Assembly (NCBI GenBank): GCA_012295275.1 | Contig: CM022674.1 | Coordinates: forward strand, 3,065,742-3,093,241 | Length of the DNA stretch: 27,500 nucleotides | Origin: Chrysomallon squamiferum | Taxonomy: Eukaryota; Mollusca; Gastropoda; Neomphalida; Peltospiridae | Direction: 5' to 3' | Part shown: piece after piece, positions 11,925-22,250 of the stretch | How the letters are laid out: every line of letters starts with the position of its first letter | How positions within the stretch are numbered: the first letter of the stretch is position 1 | Made by a program: the position numbers and the translations under genes | The notes under the pieces: generated by a model | Databases searched by the model: none | What the model saw: only the letters and a program-made list of their open reading frames with translations | Told to the model about the DNA's origin: nothing

Positions 11925-12230
11925 TTTAAAACAATAATCCTACGAGTTGTCGTAATGGAAGATATTTCTATTACAGGGAATTTAAAACAATATCCTACGA
12001 GTTTTCGTAATGGAAGGCATTTCTGTTACAGTGAATTTAAAGCAATATCCTACGAGTTGTCGTAATGGAAGATATTTCTATTGCAGGCAATTTGAAACAA
12101 TATCCTACGAGTTGTCGTAATGGAAGATATTTCTATTACAGGGAATTTAAAACAATATCCTACGAGTTGTCGTAATGGAAGATATTTCTGTTACAGGTGA
12201 ATTTAAATCAATATCCTTAGTGTTTTCGAA
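11925..12230 (+). repeat. 55-bp minisatellite, five copies
   Basis: The motif TACGAGTTGTCGTAATGGAA recurs at 11941, 11996, 12051, 12106 and 12161, a constant 55-base period. A decayed sixth unit follows. It begins about 15 bases after the stop codon of the unknown gene, so it probably lies in its 3' untranslated region. Each unit carries a TTCTRTTRCAG stretch resembling a 3' splice site. The period is not a multiple of three and no frame stays open, so it is not coding. Confidence 0.93.
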
Positions 12231-12337
12231 ACAGTCAAACATTTCTGAGATACAGTGAAAAAAAATATAGAAATATTTGTTATGAATGGATTTTAAATAG
12301 TTCAAATATCATCATCATGATAAAACTGATAATGATG

Positions 12338-12371
<34 letters not shown>

Positions 12372-12670
12372 TTATTCTTATTCTTATTCTTCTTCTTATT
12401 ATTATTCTTATTATTTTATAGAAAACTTAAAAAAGTATAATGAATTTTGTTTTTGCGACAAAAAGTCTGATTTGTATAAGTAAATACAAATTTGGACAAT
12501 GTGTACTTTTTACGTTTCTATGAACATTTATTACATACATATAGACACATATATAGACAGAGATACAGACAGATAGGTTAATACTAAGTGATTAACTATA
12601 AAATTTACCTATAAACAACAGATTAAGTAAACCTCATTTACTTATTTTATTATTATTGTTGTTGTTGTTG

Positions 12671-12717
<47 letters not shown>

Positions 12718-12921
12718 TTTTTTTTTAAAAGCTAAAGCAAAACAAAACAAAACAAAACAAAACAAAACATGATACGAACATCAATTAATCAGTACTAACT
12801 GAAGAAAAACACTTCTTTTTTTTTTTTTTTTTAACTTGAAATGATTGATTTCTTTAAGTGTTTCTGATTCTATTTTATTTTCTTTCATTCTATTTGTTTT
12901 ATTCTCACTTTCGATCTTTCA

Positions 12922-12924
<3 letters not shown>
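12231..12924. repeat. Intergenic DNA with (ATT)n, (TTG)n/(TTA)n and (AAAAC)n arrays
   Basis: ATT/CTT units lie at 12339-12415, TTG then TTA units at about 12655-12716, AAAAC pentamers at about 12737-12768 and poly-T near 12815-12832. No gene was seen between the two convergent genes. Confidence 0.85.

Positions 12925-13000
<76 letters not shown>
12925..13000. repeat. (CT)38 microsatellite
   Basis: A pure 76-base CT tract followed by pyrimidine-rich, T-rich sequence to about 13065. Confidence 0.96.
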
Positions 13001-13002
<2 letters not shown>

Positions 13003-13186
13003 CTCTTTCATTCACTCTGTTTTTTTCTCTCGTTCTTTCTTTCACTCTTTCTGTCTTTTTTTTAATCTTTTTGAAGGATTCTTGCTTGTTTATTTTTTAC
13101 GTTATAAATTTATATATATTTTTTAAATTTAATATATTTTTTTCATTATTATCTGTCTTTGCATCTTACATTTTCGATTTAAAATT

Positions 13187-13200
13187 TTTATTTATTTATT
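13187..13200 (-). terminator. Candidate poly(A) signals for CLCN6
   Basis: On the minus strand this reads as three overlapping AATAAA hexamers, about 380 bases beyond the CLCN6 stop codon. It is the first AATAAA I found downstream of that stop, but the hexamer is common in such AT-rich DNA. On the plus strand an AATAAA at 13268-13273 could serve the convergent unknown gene, in which case the two 3' ends would overlap. Confidence 0.35.
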
Positions 13201-13570
13201 TGCTTTATAACATTCTATGCAATAACTTCGTAATTAAACATCGTGAAAATTATGTTCGCTTTGTAAGAATAAAGATATCGTAGATAATTATTATCTCCTG
13301 ATGAAATATTAATCAGTCCCTGTCTAAAACTTATTTCTAAACGAAATTATCATTATCCCTCTCTAACAATAAATAACATATTCCTCGTTAAACTAAACAC
13401 ATTTATGCTATATACTAATTTAAACATTTGCTAGATGTATAAATGTCAGTGAATTCTTTAATTGAAATTCGAAACGTTCCCTGATGTCAAGGACTCCTGT
13501 GACGTCATTATCAATTACGTCAACAATACTCTTACGGTAAATGTCAAAACGAGGCACAGCCGATAAACCG

Positions 13571-13660
13571 TCAGTGATGTTGTCGTTGGTGTTGCTGTCG
13601 ATGTAGCGCTTCGTGAAGAAATTCATGAGTCAGGTTATGGCGAGTTATCATTCCTGTCAG
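13571..13660 (-). CDS. CLCN6: ClC-6-type chloride/proton exchanger, last coding exon
   Basis: Read on the minus strand, acceptor TTTCATCAG (ending at 13661) is followed in phase 0 by LTGMITRHNLTHEFL, a short tail and TGA at 13573-13571. ITRHNLT.EFL is the hallmark end of the second CBS domain of ClC-6; human ClC-6 has GIITRHNLTYEFL before a short tail. Here the tail is His/Gln-rich (HRQQHQRQHH) and ends at about the same distance as in vertebrates. The exon is only 29 codons long and has no ATG in the correct frame. A longer ATG-initiated frame on the same strand (13626-13420) overlaps it out of frame and is not the gene. A 279-base intron separates it from the preceding exon. Confidence 0.9.
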   Translation of the reverse strand: MTGMITRHNLTHEFLHEALHRQQHQRQHH

Positions 13661-13687
13661 CTGATGAAAGGAATAATATATTTAAAT

Positions 13688-13749
13688 GACGATGGTTATG
13701 ATGATGATTATGATGATGATAATGACGACGATGACGATGATGATGACGT
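13688..13749. repeat. (ATG/ACG)n trinucleotide array
   Basis: Interrupted GATGAT/GACGAT units inside the last CLCN6 intron, just upstream (in gene orientation) of the terminal exon's acceptor. Confidence 0.9.
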
Positions 13750-13875
13750 ATGAAGAAAGAAAAGTAATGAAAGAATGAACGAAACATGAATGCAAGAACG
13801 AAAGGAAGAAGGAAATATTAAGAATCTTGATAAATAATTTGACGATTAGCCCTTTTCACAACTAATATAAAAATA

Positions 13876-13922
13876 TGTATGTATGTAAGCATATGCTAAT
13901 ATGTATGTATGTATGTATGTAA
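13876..13922. repeat. (GTAT)n tetranucleotide run
   Basis: ATGT/GTAT units inside the last CLCN6 intron, ending about 20 bases from the donor of the preceding exon. Confidence 0.9.
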
Positions 13923-13939
13923 GCGTAAAAAAACCTCAC

Positions 13940-14065
13940 CTTTCCATCATGGCTGACAACAGGGAGATGACGTAGGCCCATACTACGGAACAAGTTGAAC
14001 ACCTGTGGAACTGCAGTGTCTGGATACACGACGTACGGACATTCGTTCATGTACGGACGGACATC
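13940..14065 (-). CDS. CLCN6: ClC-6-type chloride/proton exchanger, penultimate coding exon (CBS2)
   Basis: On the minus strand the exon opens after acceptor CGTTTACAG (ending 14066) with DVRPYMNECPYVV and closes with HLPVVSHDGK before donor GTGAGG (13939-13934). It is 42 codons, phase 0 at both ends. QVFNLFRSMGLRHLPVV is nearly identical to the second CBS domain of animal ClC-6, where a short loop then leads to the ITRHNLT strand found in the next exon. ClC-6 is an intracellular 2Cl-/H+ exchanger of late endosomes. Paired C-terminal CBS domains in CLC proteins contact the channel body and can bind nucleotide. The similarity favours ClC-6 over ClC-7, whose equivalent block reads RVFKLFRALGLRHLVVV. 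Confidence 0.93.
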
Positions 14066-14153
14066 CTGTAAACGGACGATATGTTCGAAACGTTTTAATT
14101 TTGGATCAAAAAGTAATCAGAAATATTTTTAATGTGTATGCATATAGATGCTA

Positions 14154-14252
14154 GCTAGTTAGATAGATAGATAGACAACGCAATAGATAGATAGATGGAT
14201 AGATAGACAGAGCAATATATAGATAGATAGCTTGAATGACTGACTGACAGAT

Positions 14253-14338
<86 letters not shown>

Positions 14339-14419
14339 TGTGCGTAGGTTGTATAGTATAACGTTATGATTTCTTTAACAAATGAAATTATAAAAGTACA
14401 TAGCGGACAGGAAGATATT

Positions 14420-14464
<45 letters not shown>
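14154..14464. repeat. (GATA)n, (GA)n and poly-T in a CLCN6 intron
   Basis: GATA units lie at about 14154-14232, pure GA at 14257-14336 and about 42 consecutive T at 14423-14464. All are inside the 1,593-base intron between the two upstream visible CLCN6 exons. Confidence 0.95.
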
Positions 14465-14466
<2 letters not shown>

Positions 14467-15000
14467 CAATGCTAAACAAAGCAATCACTTTAGACACGAT
14501 TTACCGAAAGACAGAGAAAGAAAACAAAATTACAAATTCAGCGTAATCGGAAATCGATTGTGTTTTGTATATACAATATAAGCTGCACCTGGTAAATGTC
14601 TACAGGCGGTACAACCTTTCTATTCATTATTCGAAATCATTTTTCAGATCAGAGTCATCTTACTCGTCTTGACAAACAATTGTAACATTAATGGATTTGA
14701 GTATTAACACAAAACCTTCGACTTCTTTCATTTAATAATGACTTCCAACAAAGAGGGATTTCCAGATACATTTTTATTTTTTTTTTATATATATTTCACT
14801 TTTTTATTATTATTTTTTTTTTCGTTCGAGAAGATTCTATGAGCGATATAAAAAAAAAAAAAAAAAAAAAAAAGAAACACATTATTTTTGTTTTCCCTAG
14901 ATACCGTTCAGTATTATTTTGTGAAAGAAATATTTCCAATATTAGCTTTTTAAGTGAATGTTGTCATATTACTAAGTTTGTCGCTTAATTTTTGAATTCA
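14465..15000. other. Unique intronic DNA with poly-A at 14850-14873
   Basis: This is CLCN6 intron sequence. Apart from a poly-A run and T-rich patches near 14775-14822, nothing recognisable was seen. Confidence 0.6.
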
Positions 15001-15061
15001 TACACACATACACACATACACACACATAGACAGATAAGTAAATACATAGGTAAATAAATAA

Positions 15062-15102
<41 letters not shown>

Positions 15103-15150
15103 TAGATAGATAGATAGATATATAGATAGATAGATAGATAAATAGACAAA
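15001..15150. repeat. (CA)n, (AAAT)n, (AT)n, (GATA)n compound microsatellite
   Basis: Four simple motifs follow each other: CACATA, then AAAT (about 15048-15066), AT (about 15066-15100), GATA (about 15101-15140). Minus-strand Ile/Tyr/Ser frames here are artefacts. Confidence 0.95.
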
Positions 15151-15464
15151 TTAGAAACGATAGATTTAGATGAGGTAGATAAAGGTAAAATATATATATG
15201 GATGGATGGAAAGATAGATGTTTCAAACAGTTTCGACAAATATTTTTAGTAAACGTTTTGATTCCTTACACATTTAGAATAATTCATTTTCTTTTATAAA
15301 AGGTCGTATTTGATTTATTTTCAATACTGAGCATAATCACATGTTTTATGATTTGTGAAAACACATTTCGTTTTTCATTTTTTTTTTTTTCTGACAGCAT
15401 GTTTCGGCAGTCAAATATTTATATAACAAAATCTTTTTTTATTCCTATATTGTCTGTGTATATA

Positions 15465-15602
15465 TAGGTGTGTGTCTCTCTCTGTGCATGTCTGTTATGT
15501 GTTGTCTGTTCTCTCTTTCTTATGTGTATAGTGTGTATGTTTTGTGTGAATGTGTGTGTGTGTGTCTGTGTCTGTGTGTGTCTGTGTGTGTGTGTCTGTG
15601 TA
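15465..15602. repeat. (TG)n-rich tract
   Basis: Interrupted TGTGTC/TGTGTG units, ending about 57 bases short of the donor side of the CLCN6 exon at 15659. Confidence 0.85.
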
Positions 15603-15658
15603 AATTAATTTCAGAGAAGAATGTTGAATAATGTTAACAAGAAGTGTACTCTACTTAC

Positions 15659-15766
15659 TATGACTGTTTGTGGATCTAAGGGTGTTAAGTCAACATCGTG
15701 TACATCCGGGTACCTCGGGTAGTTTCTCGTCAGCTCCTCGTAACTTAGTACCCCGTCCTCCAGATT
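15659..15766 (-). CDS. CLCN6: ClC-6-type chloride/proton exchanger, internal exon between the CBS domains
   Basis: On the minus strand, acceptor GTCGTTACAG (ending 15767) is followed in phase 0 by 36 codons, NLEDGVLSYEELTR then NYPRYPDVHDVDLTPLDPQ and TVI, before a perfect GTAAGT donor (15658-15653). YPRYPDxHDxDLTxLxP is diagnostic of ClC-6; the human protein has DYPRYPDIHDLDLTLLNP just before the second CBS domain. It joins directly to DVRPYMN of the next exon, matching human IVDVTPYMN. Together the three exons give 107 residues, roughly an eighth of a full-length protein. The next upstream exon should encode the FHGLILRSQLVTLL region, which I could not find anywhere to 27,500. Confidence 0.93.
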
Positions 15767-15789
15767 CTGTAACGACAGTGACATGGTCA

Positions 15790-15977
15790 GTGTTACTACC
15801 ACCACCACCACCACACGACTACAACAACAACGTCTACTACTACTACTACTACTTCAGTTGCAGTTACTGCTACCAGTTCTGCAACTACAATTACGAATGG
15901 TGATAATAGTAGTACCTTCATCGTGATTTCTGCAAGGTACTGCTGCTACAACTACTTCAAAAAAGGAATATTAAAAA

Positions 15978-16022
<45 letters not shown>

Positions 16023-16094
16023 TGATGATGATGGTGATGATAATGATGATGATGATGATGATGATAATAATAATAATAATAATAATAATAATCT
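15790..16094. repeat. (CCA)n, (CTA)n and (AAT)n/(ATG)n arrays
   Basis: CCA and CAA/CTA units lie at about 15798-15853. AAT runs at 15981-16020, ATG at about 16020-16062 and AAT again at 16063-16092. These lie upstream of the visible CLCN6 exons. Confidence 0.92.
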
Positions 16095-16529
16095 ACATTA
16101 ATAATTTTCTTGTTCTGTCCTTTTTTCTTTTTTTTTTCTAAATTTCTTTCTTTATTTCGTTCCTCATTCCATTTGTTATTTTCTTTTTTCTGTTTCTTAC
16201 CGAAGTGCTATTGCGTATACGTAATTAGTATTGCGTTGGTTTTATTTCCTATACTATTAATCAATATATATATATATATATGCACATATATACATGCACC
16301 TATATATATCTGTATATGTACCTGTATGTAATTCATTCATGACCTATAAGTACTAGAAAAAAGGGTATAGGATTACTATTGTTTGCCTATCACCTTACCT
16401 AGCTCCGTACTAAACTTGCCCTCTCTTTTATTCAGATAACCCTACTAACACATTTATTATTTTTATCTATTTTGTTCAGTTCAATAAGTGAAAGAAATGG
16501 AATTGCTAATTGTCGAGATATGTCTGCTG
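16095..16529. other. AT-rich sequence, no exon found
   Basis: T-rich to about 16200 and a TA run near 16264-16281. I searched the minus strand for the expected upstream CLCN6 exon. Donor-like sequences near 16200 and 16396 have no coding frame behind them. Confidence 0.5.
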
Positions 16530-16555
16530 AAAAAAAAAAAAAAAAAAAAAAAAAA
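16530..16555. repeat. Poly-A run
   Basis: About 26 consecutive A bases; no retroposed source sequence was recognised next to it. Confidence 0.85.
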
Positions 16556-16740
16556 TCTCTATTAGCAAACTTATGCAGCACTTTACTAGCCTACTTTATG
16601 AGAAGTAACGATGAAAAAAAAAAAACAATAGAAAATACAAAGAAATCAATACGGAATTATTTCGAACGATAATTATGACTAATCCTGTCGTAGGAGTCTG
16701 GGATAAATGTCACGTGTTTACCCGTCTTTAGTTATTAATC

Positions 16741-16975
<235 letters not shown>

Positions 16976-17662
16976 ATAAAATAATCACGTAAATGCATTA
17001 TTTTTGTTTTGATTTTTACATTCTATTTTTATATCTAATACTTTACATACCTTTACATGGTTATCAACAACCACCACCACCACAACAACAACAACAACGA
17101 TAACAACAACAACAACGACAACAACAACAACAATCATAATAATAACAATAAATAAGTAAATAAATAAATAAATATTGTTGTCATCGTCTATTTCACTTAT
17201 GAAATAAAAACAGATATTATATCAAAAATAAAATTAAACTAAAAGAAAAACAATATACGCTAGAAATAAAGGGTTACTGTAATATAATTACACCGGAATT
17301 CCACAAAGGAAACCATTCTATATATTTACCAAAATAGAATAGTTTCTAGACGCCTTTAAGAAATTTTATTTCATATTGATTTGTAATTAAAAAATTATAA
17401 TAAAAAAATAAACAAATTAAAAAAAAAAAAGAATTCTTCTTCAGAATAGAGAAGGAAATATTTCGTATCTCCAGAGCTCACAGAGATATAACAAAACTAT
17501 TAATTAAATTGAAACAAACACGAGCAATTTTTCTTGTCTGTCTTTTAAGTACGTGATTCCAACTGAAAATAAGTGTTAGTTCATTTGAAGACTTGATCCC
17601 AAATACTCTGTGTTTTCAGAAATGTCTTTATTCAGATATCAGATCAATTATTTTTATACAAA

Positions 17663-17666
<4 letters not shown>
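16976..17666. other. AT-rich DNA with (CAA)n array
   Basis: CCA/CAA units lie at about 17069-17142 and AAAT at about 17155-17174. The remainder, about 17200-17660, is AT-rich without repeats or exons that I could support. Confidence 0.6.
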
Positions 17667-17707
<41 letters not shown>

Positions 17708-17778
17708 TAATAATAATAATAATAATAATAACAATAATAATAATAATAATAGTAATAATAATAAAAATAATAATAATA
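17667..17778. repeat. (AAT)n array
   Basis: AAT units with rare AAC and AGT interruptions, read as poly-Asn or poly-Ile in spurious frames. Confidence 0.95.
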
Positions 17779-17819
17779 TAAAAAATAAATTAATTAATTA
17801 ATTAATAAAACCATAGATA

Positions 17820-18026
17820 TAATCAAACACATGGACACATAACACACATATACAATGATACAAACACACGAAAACACATACACACTGATAAAGAGACAGA
17901 GATACATTCAGAAACACATACAACGACACACAGACATACATACATACACATACGTACACACAGACACACACACATACACACATATGTACACACAGATACA
18001 CACACATACACACATACGTACACCCC
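17820..18026. repeat. Degenerate (CA)n/(ACAT)n tract
   Basis: Mixed ACACAC, ACATAC and ACAGAC units. The Cys/Val-rich minus-strand frames over it are artefacts of TGTG repeats. Confidence 0.9.
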
Positions 18027-18160
18027 GAAACATCGAAAATAGCGAGTAAACGTTTAAAACCATGAAATTACAGTTTGATTGATTTGAGTAATTTTTCTCA
18101 TGATGATTCAGTATACATACATACATAATACATACTTCATACATACATATATACATATAT

Positions 18161-18240
18161 ATATATATGAAGTCATTCAAGATGCAATCTAGAAAACAAA
18201 AATATATATTCGATCTTAAAATGACTTCATTGTTATATAT
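18161..18240. repeat. Imperfect inverted repeat
   Basis: ATGAAGTCATT at 18167-18177 is repeated in inverse orientation as AATGACTTCAT at 18220-18230. The pairing extends with small offsets into flanking ATATAT and into CAAGAT/ATCTT on the loop side. The loop is about 30-40 bases. It could be a short hairpin element or a regulatory structure; no duplication of flanking bases was evident. Confidence 0.5.
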
Positions 18241-18446
18241 CATGACACTTTCTTAATCACATGCTTCATGGTTTATGAGTCAATAGCTTTCTCTTTTATT
18301 TTTTATTTTTTATTTTAAATCGCCAGTAATAGTCATACTGATGTTACAGGTCTAATAATATGAATAATTTTCACATCAAAATTTCAGTAGGCGGGATTTT
18401 AAACAGAAACACATGACAGTTTTCATAATTATAGATTTATTTTGTT
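18241..18446. other. AT-rich unique DNA
   Basis: Nothing recognisable, apart from a segment near 18255-18285 that loosely resembles 15330-15360 (TAATCACATG....ATG.TTTATGA). This may be a fragment of a dispersed repeat. Confidence 0.4.
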
Positions 18447-18466
18447 CTATTTTATTTTATTTTATT

Positions 18467-18513
<47 letters not shown>

Positions 18514-18516
18514 TTA
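18447..18516. repeat. (TTTTA)n then (TTTA)n array
   Basis: A pentamer run passes into TTTA tetramers and a short ATT run. Confidence 0.93.
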
Positions 18517-19353
18517 TTATTATAATGGTATAATATATATTTAATGTTATAAAAAATATATATGGGACAGCAATTTTGGTACATTTGGAAGTATTCAGAT
18601 TAACAAGTACAGTGAAAACAGATAAAAAAGAACTGTGGTGCAAGCACGCTTGCCTGGCCACAAAAATACCGAGATGGACCTTAAAAAATAATCATTATTG
18701 CCTCCACGTAATCAGGTTCTGGATAATTTAATGAGAGAAACAGACTGTGGTTTGAGACCATGTCGATTAATGCATGAACTGACTGTATGCTAGGTATGTG
18801 CAAAATACAAATTTAGATTAGTAGAAATCTACTGTACTGTATTTCAAATTCATCTGATGAGTTCACGCCATCATCACTGATAAATTCAAAAGATTAGCTT
18901 ATTAAATAAAAGTTTTTAATTATAGCAGCAAAGATTTAAAGTAACTGTGAACTTTGAACTCCAGCCTCGTTCCCTCGCTGGCAGTCAGAAAAAAAAAAAA
19001 ATCTTCTGATTTGTTTTTTGTTTTTTTTCTTTTCTGTCTTCGTAGAGTATATTTTATTCATAAAGAGCAGACCTCGAAAACAATGGTTAATTTAAAATAG
19101 AGAGGGAAAAAAAGACGCAATCTCTGACAAGCAAGAAATGAAAGAGACGATAATGAAACACTTGACCTGAGAGTAAAAAAAAGTAAGAATAGAAACAAGA
19201 AATTGCCCTACCAACTAATTTATCTTTGTAAGAAAGACAAAAATAATCATTCGTAAAAACAAAGGTGGACATACACATATATACTCCATTCTGAACTGGA
19301 GCAGTTAGGAAAAACAACTACTATTTTCAAGAAAAATAATATAATATAGAACT

Positions 19354-19357
<4 letters not shown>
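18517..19357. other. Unique sequence, no gene supported
   Basis: About 18560-18900 is non-repetitive and of more balanced composition, like a transposon fragment or conserved element, but I recognise nothing in it. A 76-codon minus-strand frame at 19087-19317 has no motif or conserved pattern. Confidence 0.45.
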
Positions 19358-19388
<31 letters not shown>

Positions 19389-19389
19389 C

Positions 19390-19427
<38 letters not shown>
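19358..19427. repeat. (AAT)n array
   Basis: About 70 bases of AAT with one ATC interruption. A second, ATT, run lies at 19577-19610, and poly-A lies at about 19738-19758. Confidence 0.94.
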
Positions 19428-19572
19428 GTTCAGACAGACACAAACTTGCCATCTATATAGGTATATTGTATAAAAATGTTTACAAGAAATAAAAGAAACT
19501 ATAGTAAAATGTTTCCACGACGCAAATATATATCTGTATATTCATGAACTTCTCGAGAAAGCTATCTAATCT

Positions 19573-19610
<38 letters not shown>

Positions 19611-19999
19611 TTAAATAAATTTTATGGACGCACACAGACATACGCACATACAGAGATATCTATACAATACACAAAATATTTAACGGTGTAGAAAGTAAAT
19701 TCGCATCACCCACACAGACACAGAGAAAGTAAGACATAAAAAAAAAAAAAAAAAAAAATTAAAAAAATTAAAAAAAATATGCAATTCGTTCTTGTTCTGA
19801 CTCTTGCCAAATTTAGAACAATTACATCTAACGCTTCGTCGACCTCCAAAACCTAAAACGCAAGTTTTATCATTAAAAATAAAACCGCTGTATACTTCGG
19901 CAGACTTCGGGCTTCGCGAACGAGTAATTAAACCGTCTGCTCGTTGTGTAGGCCTAAATTAAAGCGAACCGCCTCCTTGAAAGTCTACGAAACAATGTC

Positions 20000-20004
20000 A
20001 TTGG
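20000..20004 (-). promoter_or_regulatory. Inverted CCAAT box of the NWYamide gene
   Basis: ATTGG (CCAAT on the minus strand) lies 46 bases upstream of the TATA box and about 80 upstream of the expected transcription start. That is the usual place for an NF-Y-type element. The surrounding 19,900-20,130 segment is markedly GC- and CpG-richer than its neighbours. Confidence 0.5.
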
Positions 20005-20049
20005 TCGAAACGAAGCGACCGCCTACACACGGCAATTGCCGAACGTCGC

Positions 20050-20056
20050 TATAAAA
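20050..20056 (+). promoter_or_regulatory. TATA box of the NWYamide gene
   Basis: TATAAAA lies 102 bases upstream of the start codon. Transcription is expected about 25-30 bases downstream (about 20,078-20,085), giving a 5' leader of about 70 bases with no ATG before the start codon. A strong TATA box suits a highly expressed, cell-specific gene such as a neuropeptide precursor. Confidence 0.65.
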
Positions 20057-20151
20057 CTCGTGACTCTTCGGAGCTTGTCCTTCAAAGACTGTCCTCCGAG
20101 TTCCGGAAGCACGAAAGACTACAGAGAGCCCAGCGCTGATAGCAAGTAACC

Positions 20152-20233
20152 ATGGTGAAAATAGCAGCTTTCGTTATCGTTGTTCTGTGCGCGGTGATTT
20201 CCACAACAAATGCAAACTGGTACGGAAAGAGAG
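20152..20233 (+). CDS. NWYamide (NdWFamide-family) neuropeptide precursor, coding exon 1
   Basis: The ATG (context AACCATGG, strong) opens a 21-residue signal peptide, MVKIAAFVIVVLCAVIS then TTNA, with Ala at -1 and Thr at -3. It is followed directly by Asn-Trp-Tyr-Gly-Lys-Arg (residues 22-27). Signal peptidase would expose the N-terminal Asn; Lys-Arg is a convertase site and Gly the amide donor, so the product is NWY-amide. In gastropods, NdWFamide (Asn-D-Trp-Phe-NH2) is a cardioexcitatory peptide encoded the same way, as one copy right after the signal peptide, with its Trp isomerised to the D form. Here Tyr replaces Phe. The exon ends one base into codon 28 at donor GTAAGA. D-Trp cannot be seen from DNA. 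Confidence 0.88.
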
Positions 20234-21355
<1,122 letters not shown>

Positions 21356-21499
21356 TTTAATCTTCGTTACATAATCCGCAATATACCTCTAATACGAAAC
21401 TTAAAAGATGTAGGTCGAATTCAAAATTTGTATTTATCAGCGAGTTACAGTGCTGTACAAATTAAAAACACCTTACAACATCTTTGACTGGACCGGAAA

Positions 21500-21509
21500 A
21501 ATAAATGAA

Positions 21510-21548
<39 letters not shown>

Positions 21549-21549
21549 A
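21500..21549. repeat. (AAAT)n array
   Basis: About 50 bases of AAAT units. Confidence 0.94.
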
Positions 21550-21609
21550 AGAGCTAAAAGTGTCAAAACTTAAATTCATTCAGTACAGAAATATTAATAC
21601 CACAAGCAT

Positions 21610-21860
21610 TTCTCCATATAAATGTTTAAAAACAAAACGCTTTTATCTTCATGTAAATGTTACTAACATATGCCATTTCAACGTATATGTTAATAACACG
21701 TTTTTTGTGTTTTTTTCAACATATAAATGTTAATAACATAAGCCTTCTCAACATATAACTGTTAATAGCATATGGATTTTTTTTTAACATATAAATGTTA
21801 ACAACGCAAGTTTTGCAACACACAAATAACAACATCATGTCTCTTTGCAACGTATAAATA
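21610..21860 (+). repeat. Degenerate tandem repeat, unit near 40 bases
   Basis: The core CAACATATAAATGTTAATAA recurs with variation near 21614, 21650, 21680, 21718, 21757, 21796 and 21848, separated by T-rich spacers. About seven diverged copies fill the stretch before the cryptic acceptor at 21911. Confidence 0.7.
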
Positions 21861-21911
21861 TTTTAATTTTAAATTTTGTTATTTATTATTTTCTTTTTTT
21901 TTAAATTATAG

Positions 21912-21949
21912 ATGAGACTGATAATTGCTTAGACGCCTACAAGAGCTAA
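21912..21949 (+). CDS. Possible alternative short terminal exon of the NWYamide gene
   Basis: Acceptor TTAAATTATAG (ending 21911) preceded by T-rich DNA is followed by a frame compatible with the phase-1 donor of exon 1. The join would give Asp28 and then ETDNCLDAYKS before a TAA stop. The resulting 39-residue precursor would still release NWYamide but carry a short acidic tail with one Cys. AATAAA motifs lie downstream near 22440-22451. In AT-rich DNA such acceptor-plus-stop arrangements occur by chance, so this is speculative. Confidence 0.22.
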
Positions 21950-22170
21950 GATTTTAAAATATTTATTTACACTAAGAACAGCCAATTACGAAATGTGTTA
22001 ATTTAGTTGTCTCCTAATGCAAAATGTATCAGTGATTTTGAAACCATCTGTTGCATCTGTATTATTCAACGACTTCGCGTTAATTAACTTTAATATCCAC
22101 AACAGAATCATGACGTGTCGCTTTAATTGTTTCTGAATATGCAGTTAGCTGAATATACAGGGTTTCTTGT

Positions 22171-22250
22171 CTCGTAACTTGCTCATAACAGAGAAAGGGT
22201 TAAATTAGTCAGCTAGAGATTGCGGGTTCAAACCCCAACAGAACGCAGTA
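22171..22250 (+). mobile_element. Possible tRNA-derived SINE fragment
   Basis: GGTTCAAACCC at 22225-22235 matches an RNA polymerase III B box. TTGCTCATAACAG, an approximate A box, lies about 45 bases upstream, the spacing found in tRNAs. The presumed acceptor-stem arms do not pair, so this is not a functional tRNA. A decayed tRNA-derived SINE head is the likeliest explanation, as such elements are abundant in cephalopod genomes. Confidence 0.35.

Noticed and set aside
13420-13626. ATG-initiated 68-codon minus-strand frame
   Set aside because: It overlaps the last CLCN6 exon in a different frame. The true frame, with ITRHNLT and a stop at 13571, is defined by splicing and family similarity.
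13862-14050. Minus-strand frame beginning MNECPYVV as a stand-alone 62-residue protein
   Set aside because: The ATG is internal to a CLCN6 exon. Residues after DGK are intron translation past the GTGAGG donor.
15670-15903. Plus-strand 77-codon frame opposite the CLCN6 exon
   Set aside because: It is the antisense shadow of the exon at 15659-15766 followed by trinucleotide repeats.
22171-22250. A functional tRNA gene
   Set aside because: Only the promoter boxes are present. The acceptor stem arms do not pair and no anticodon stem is evident.
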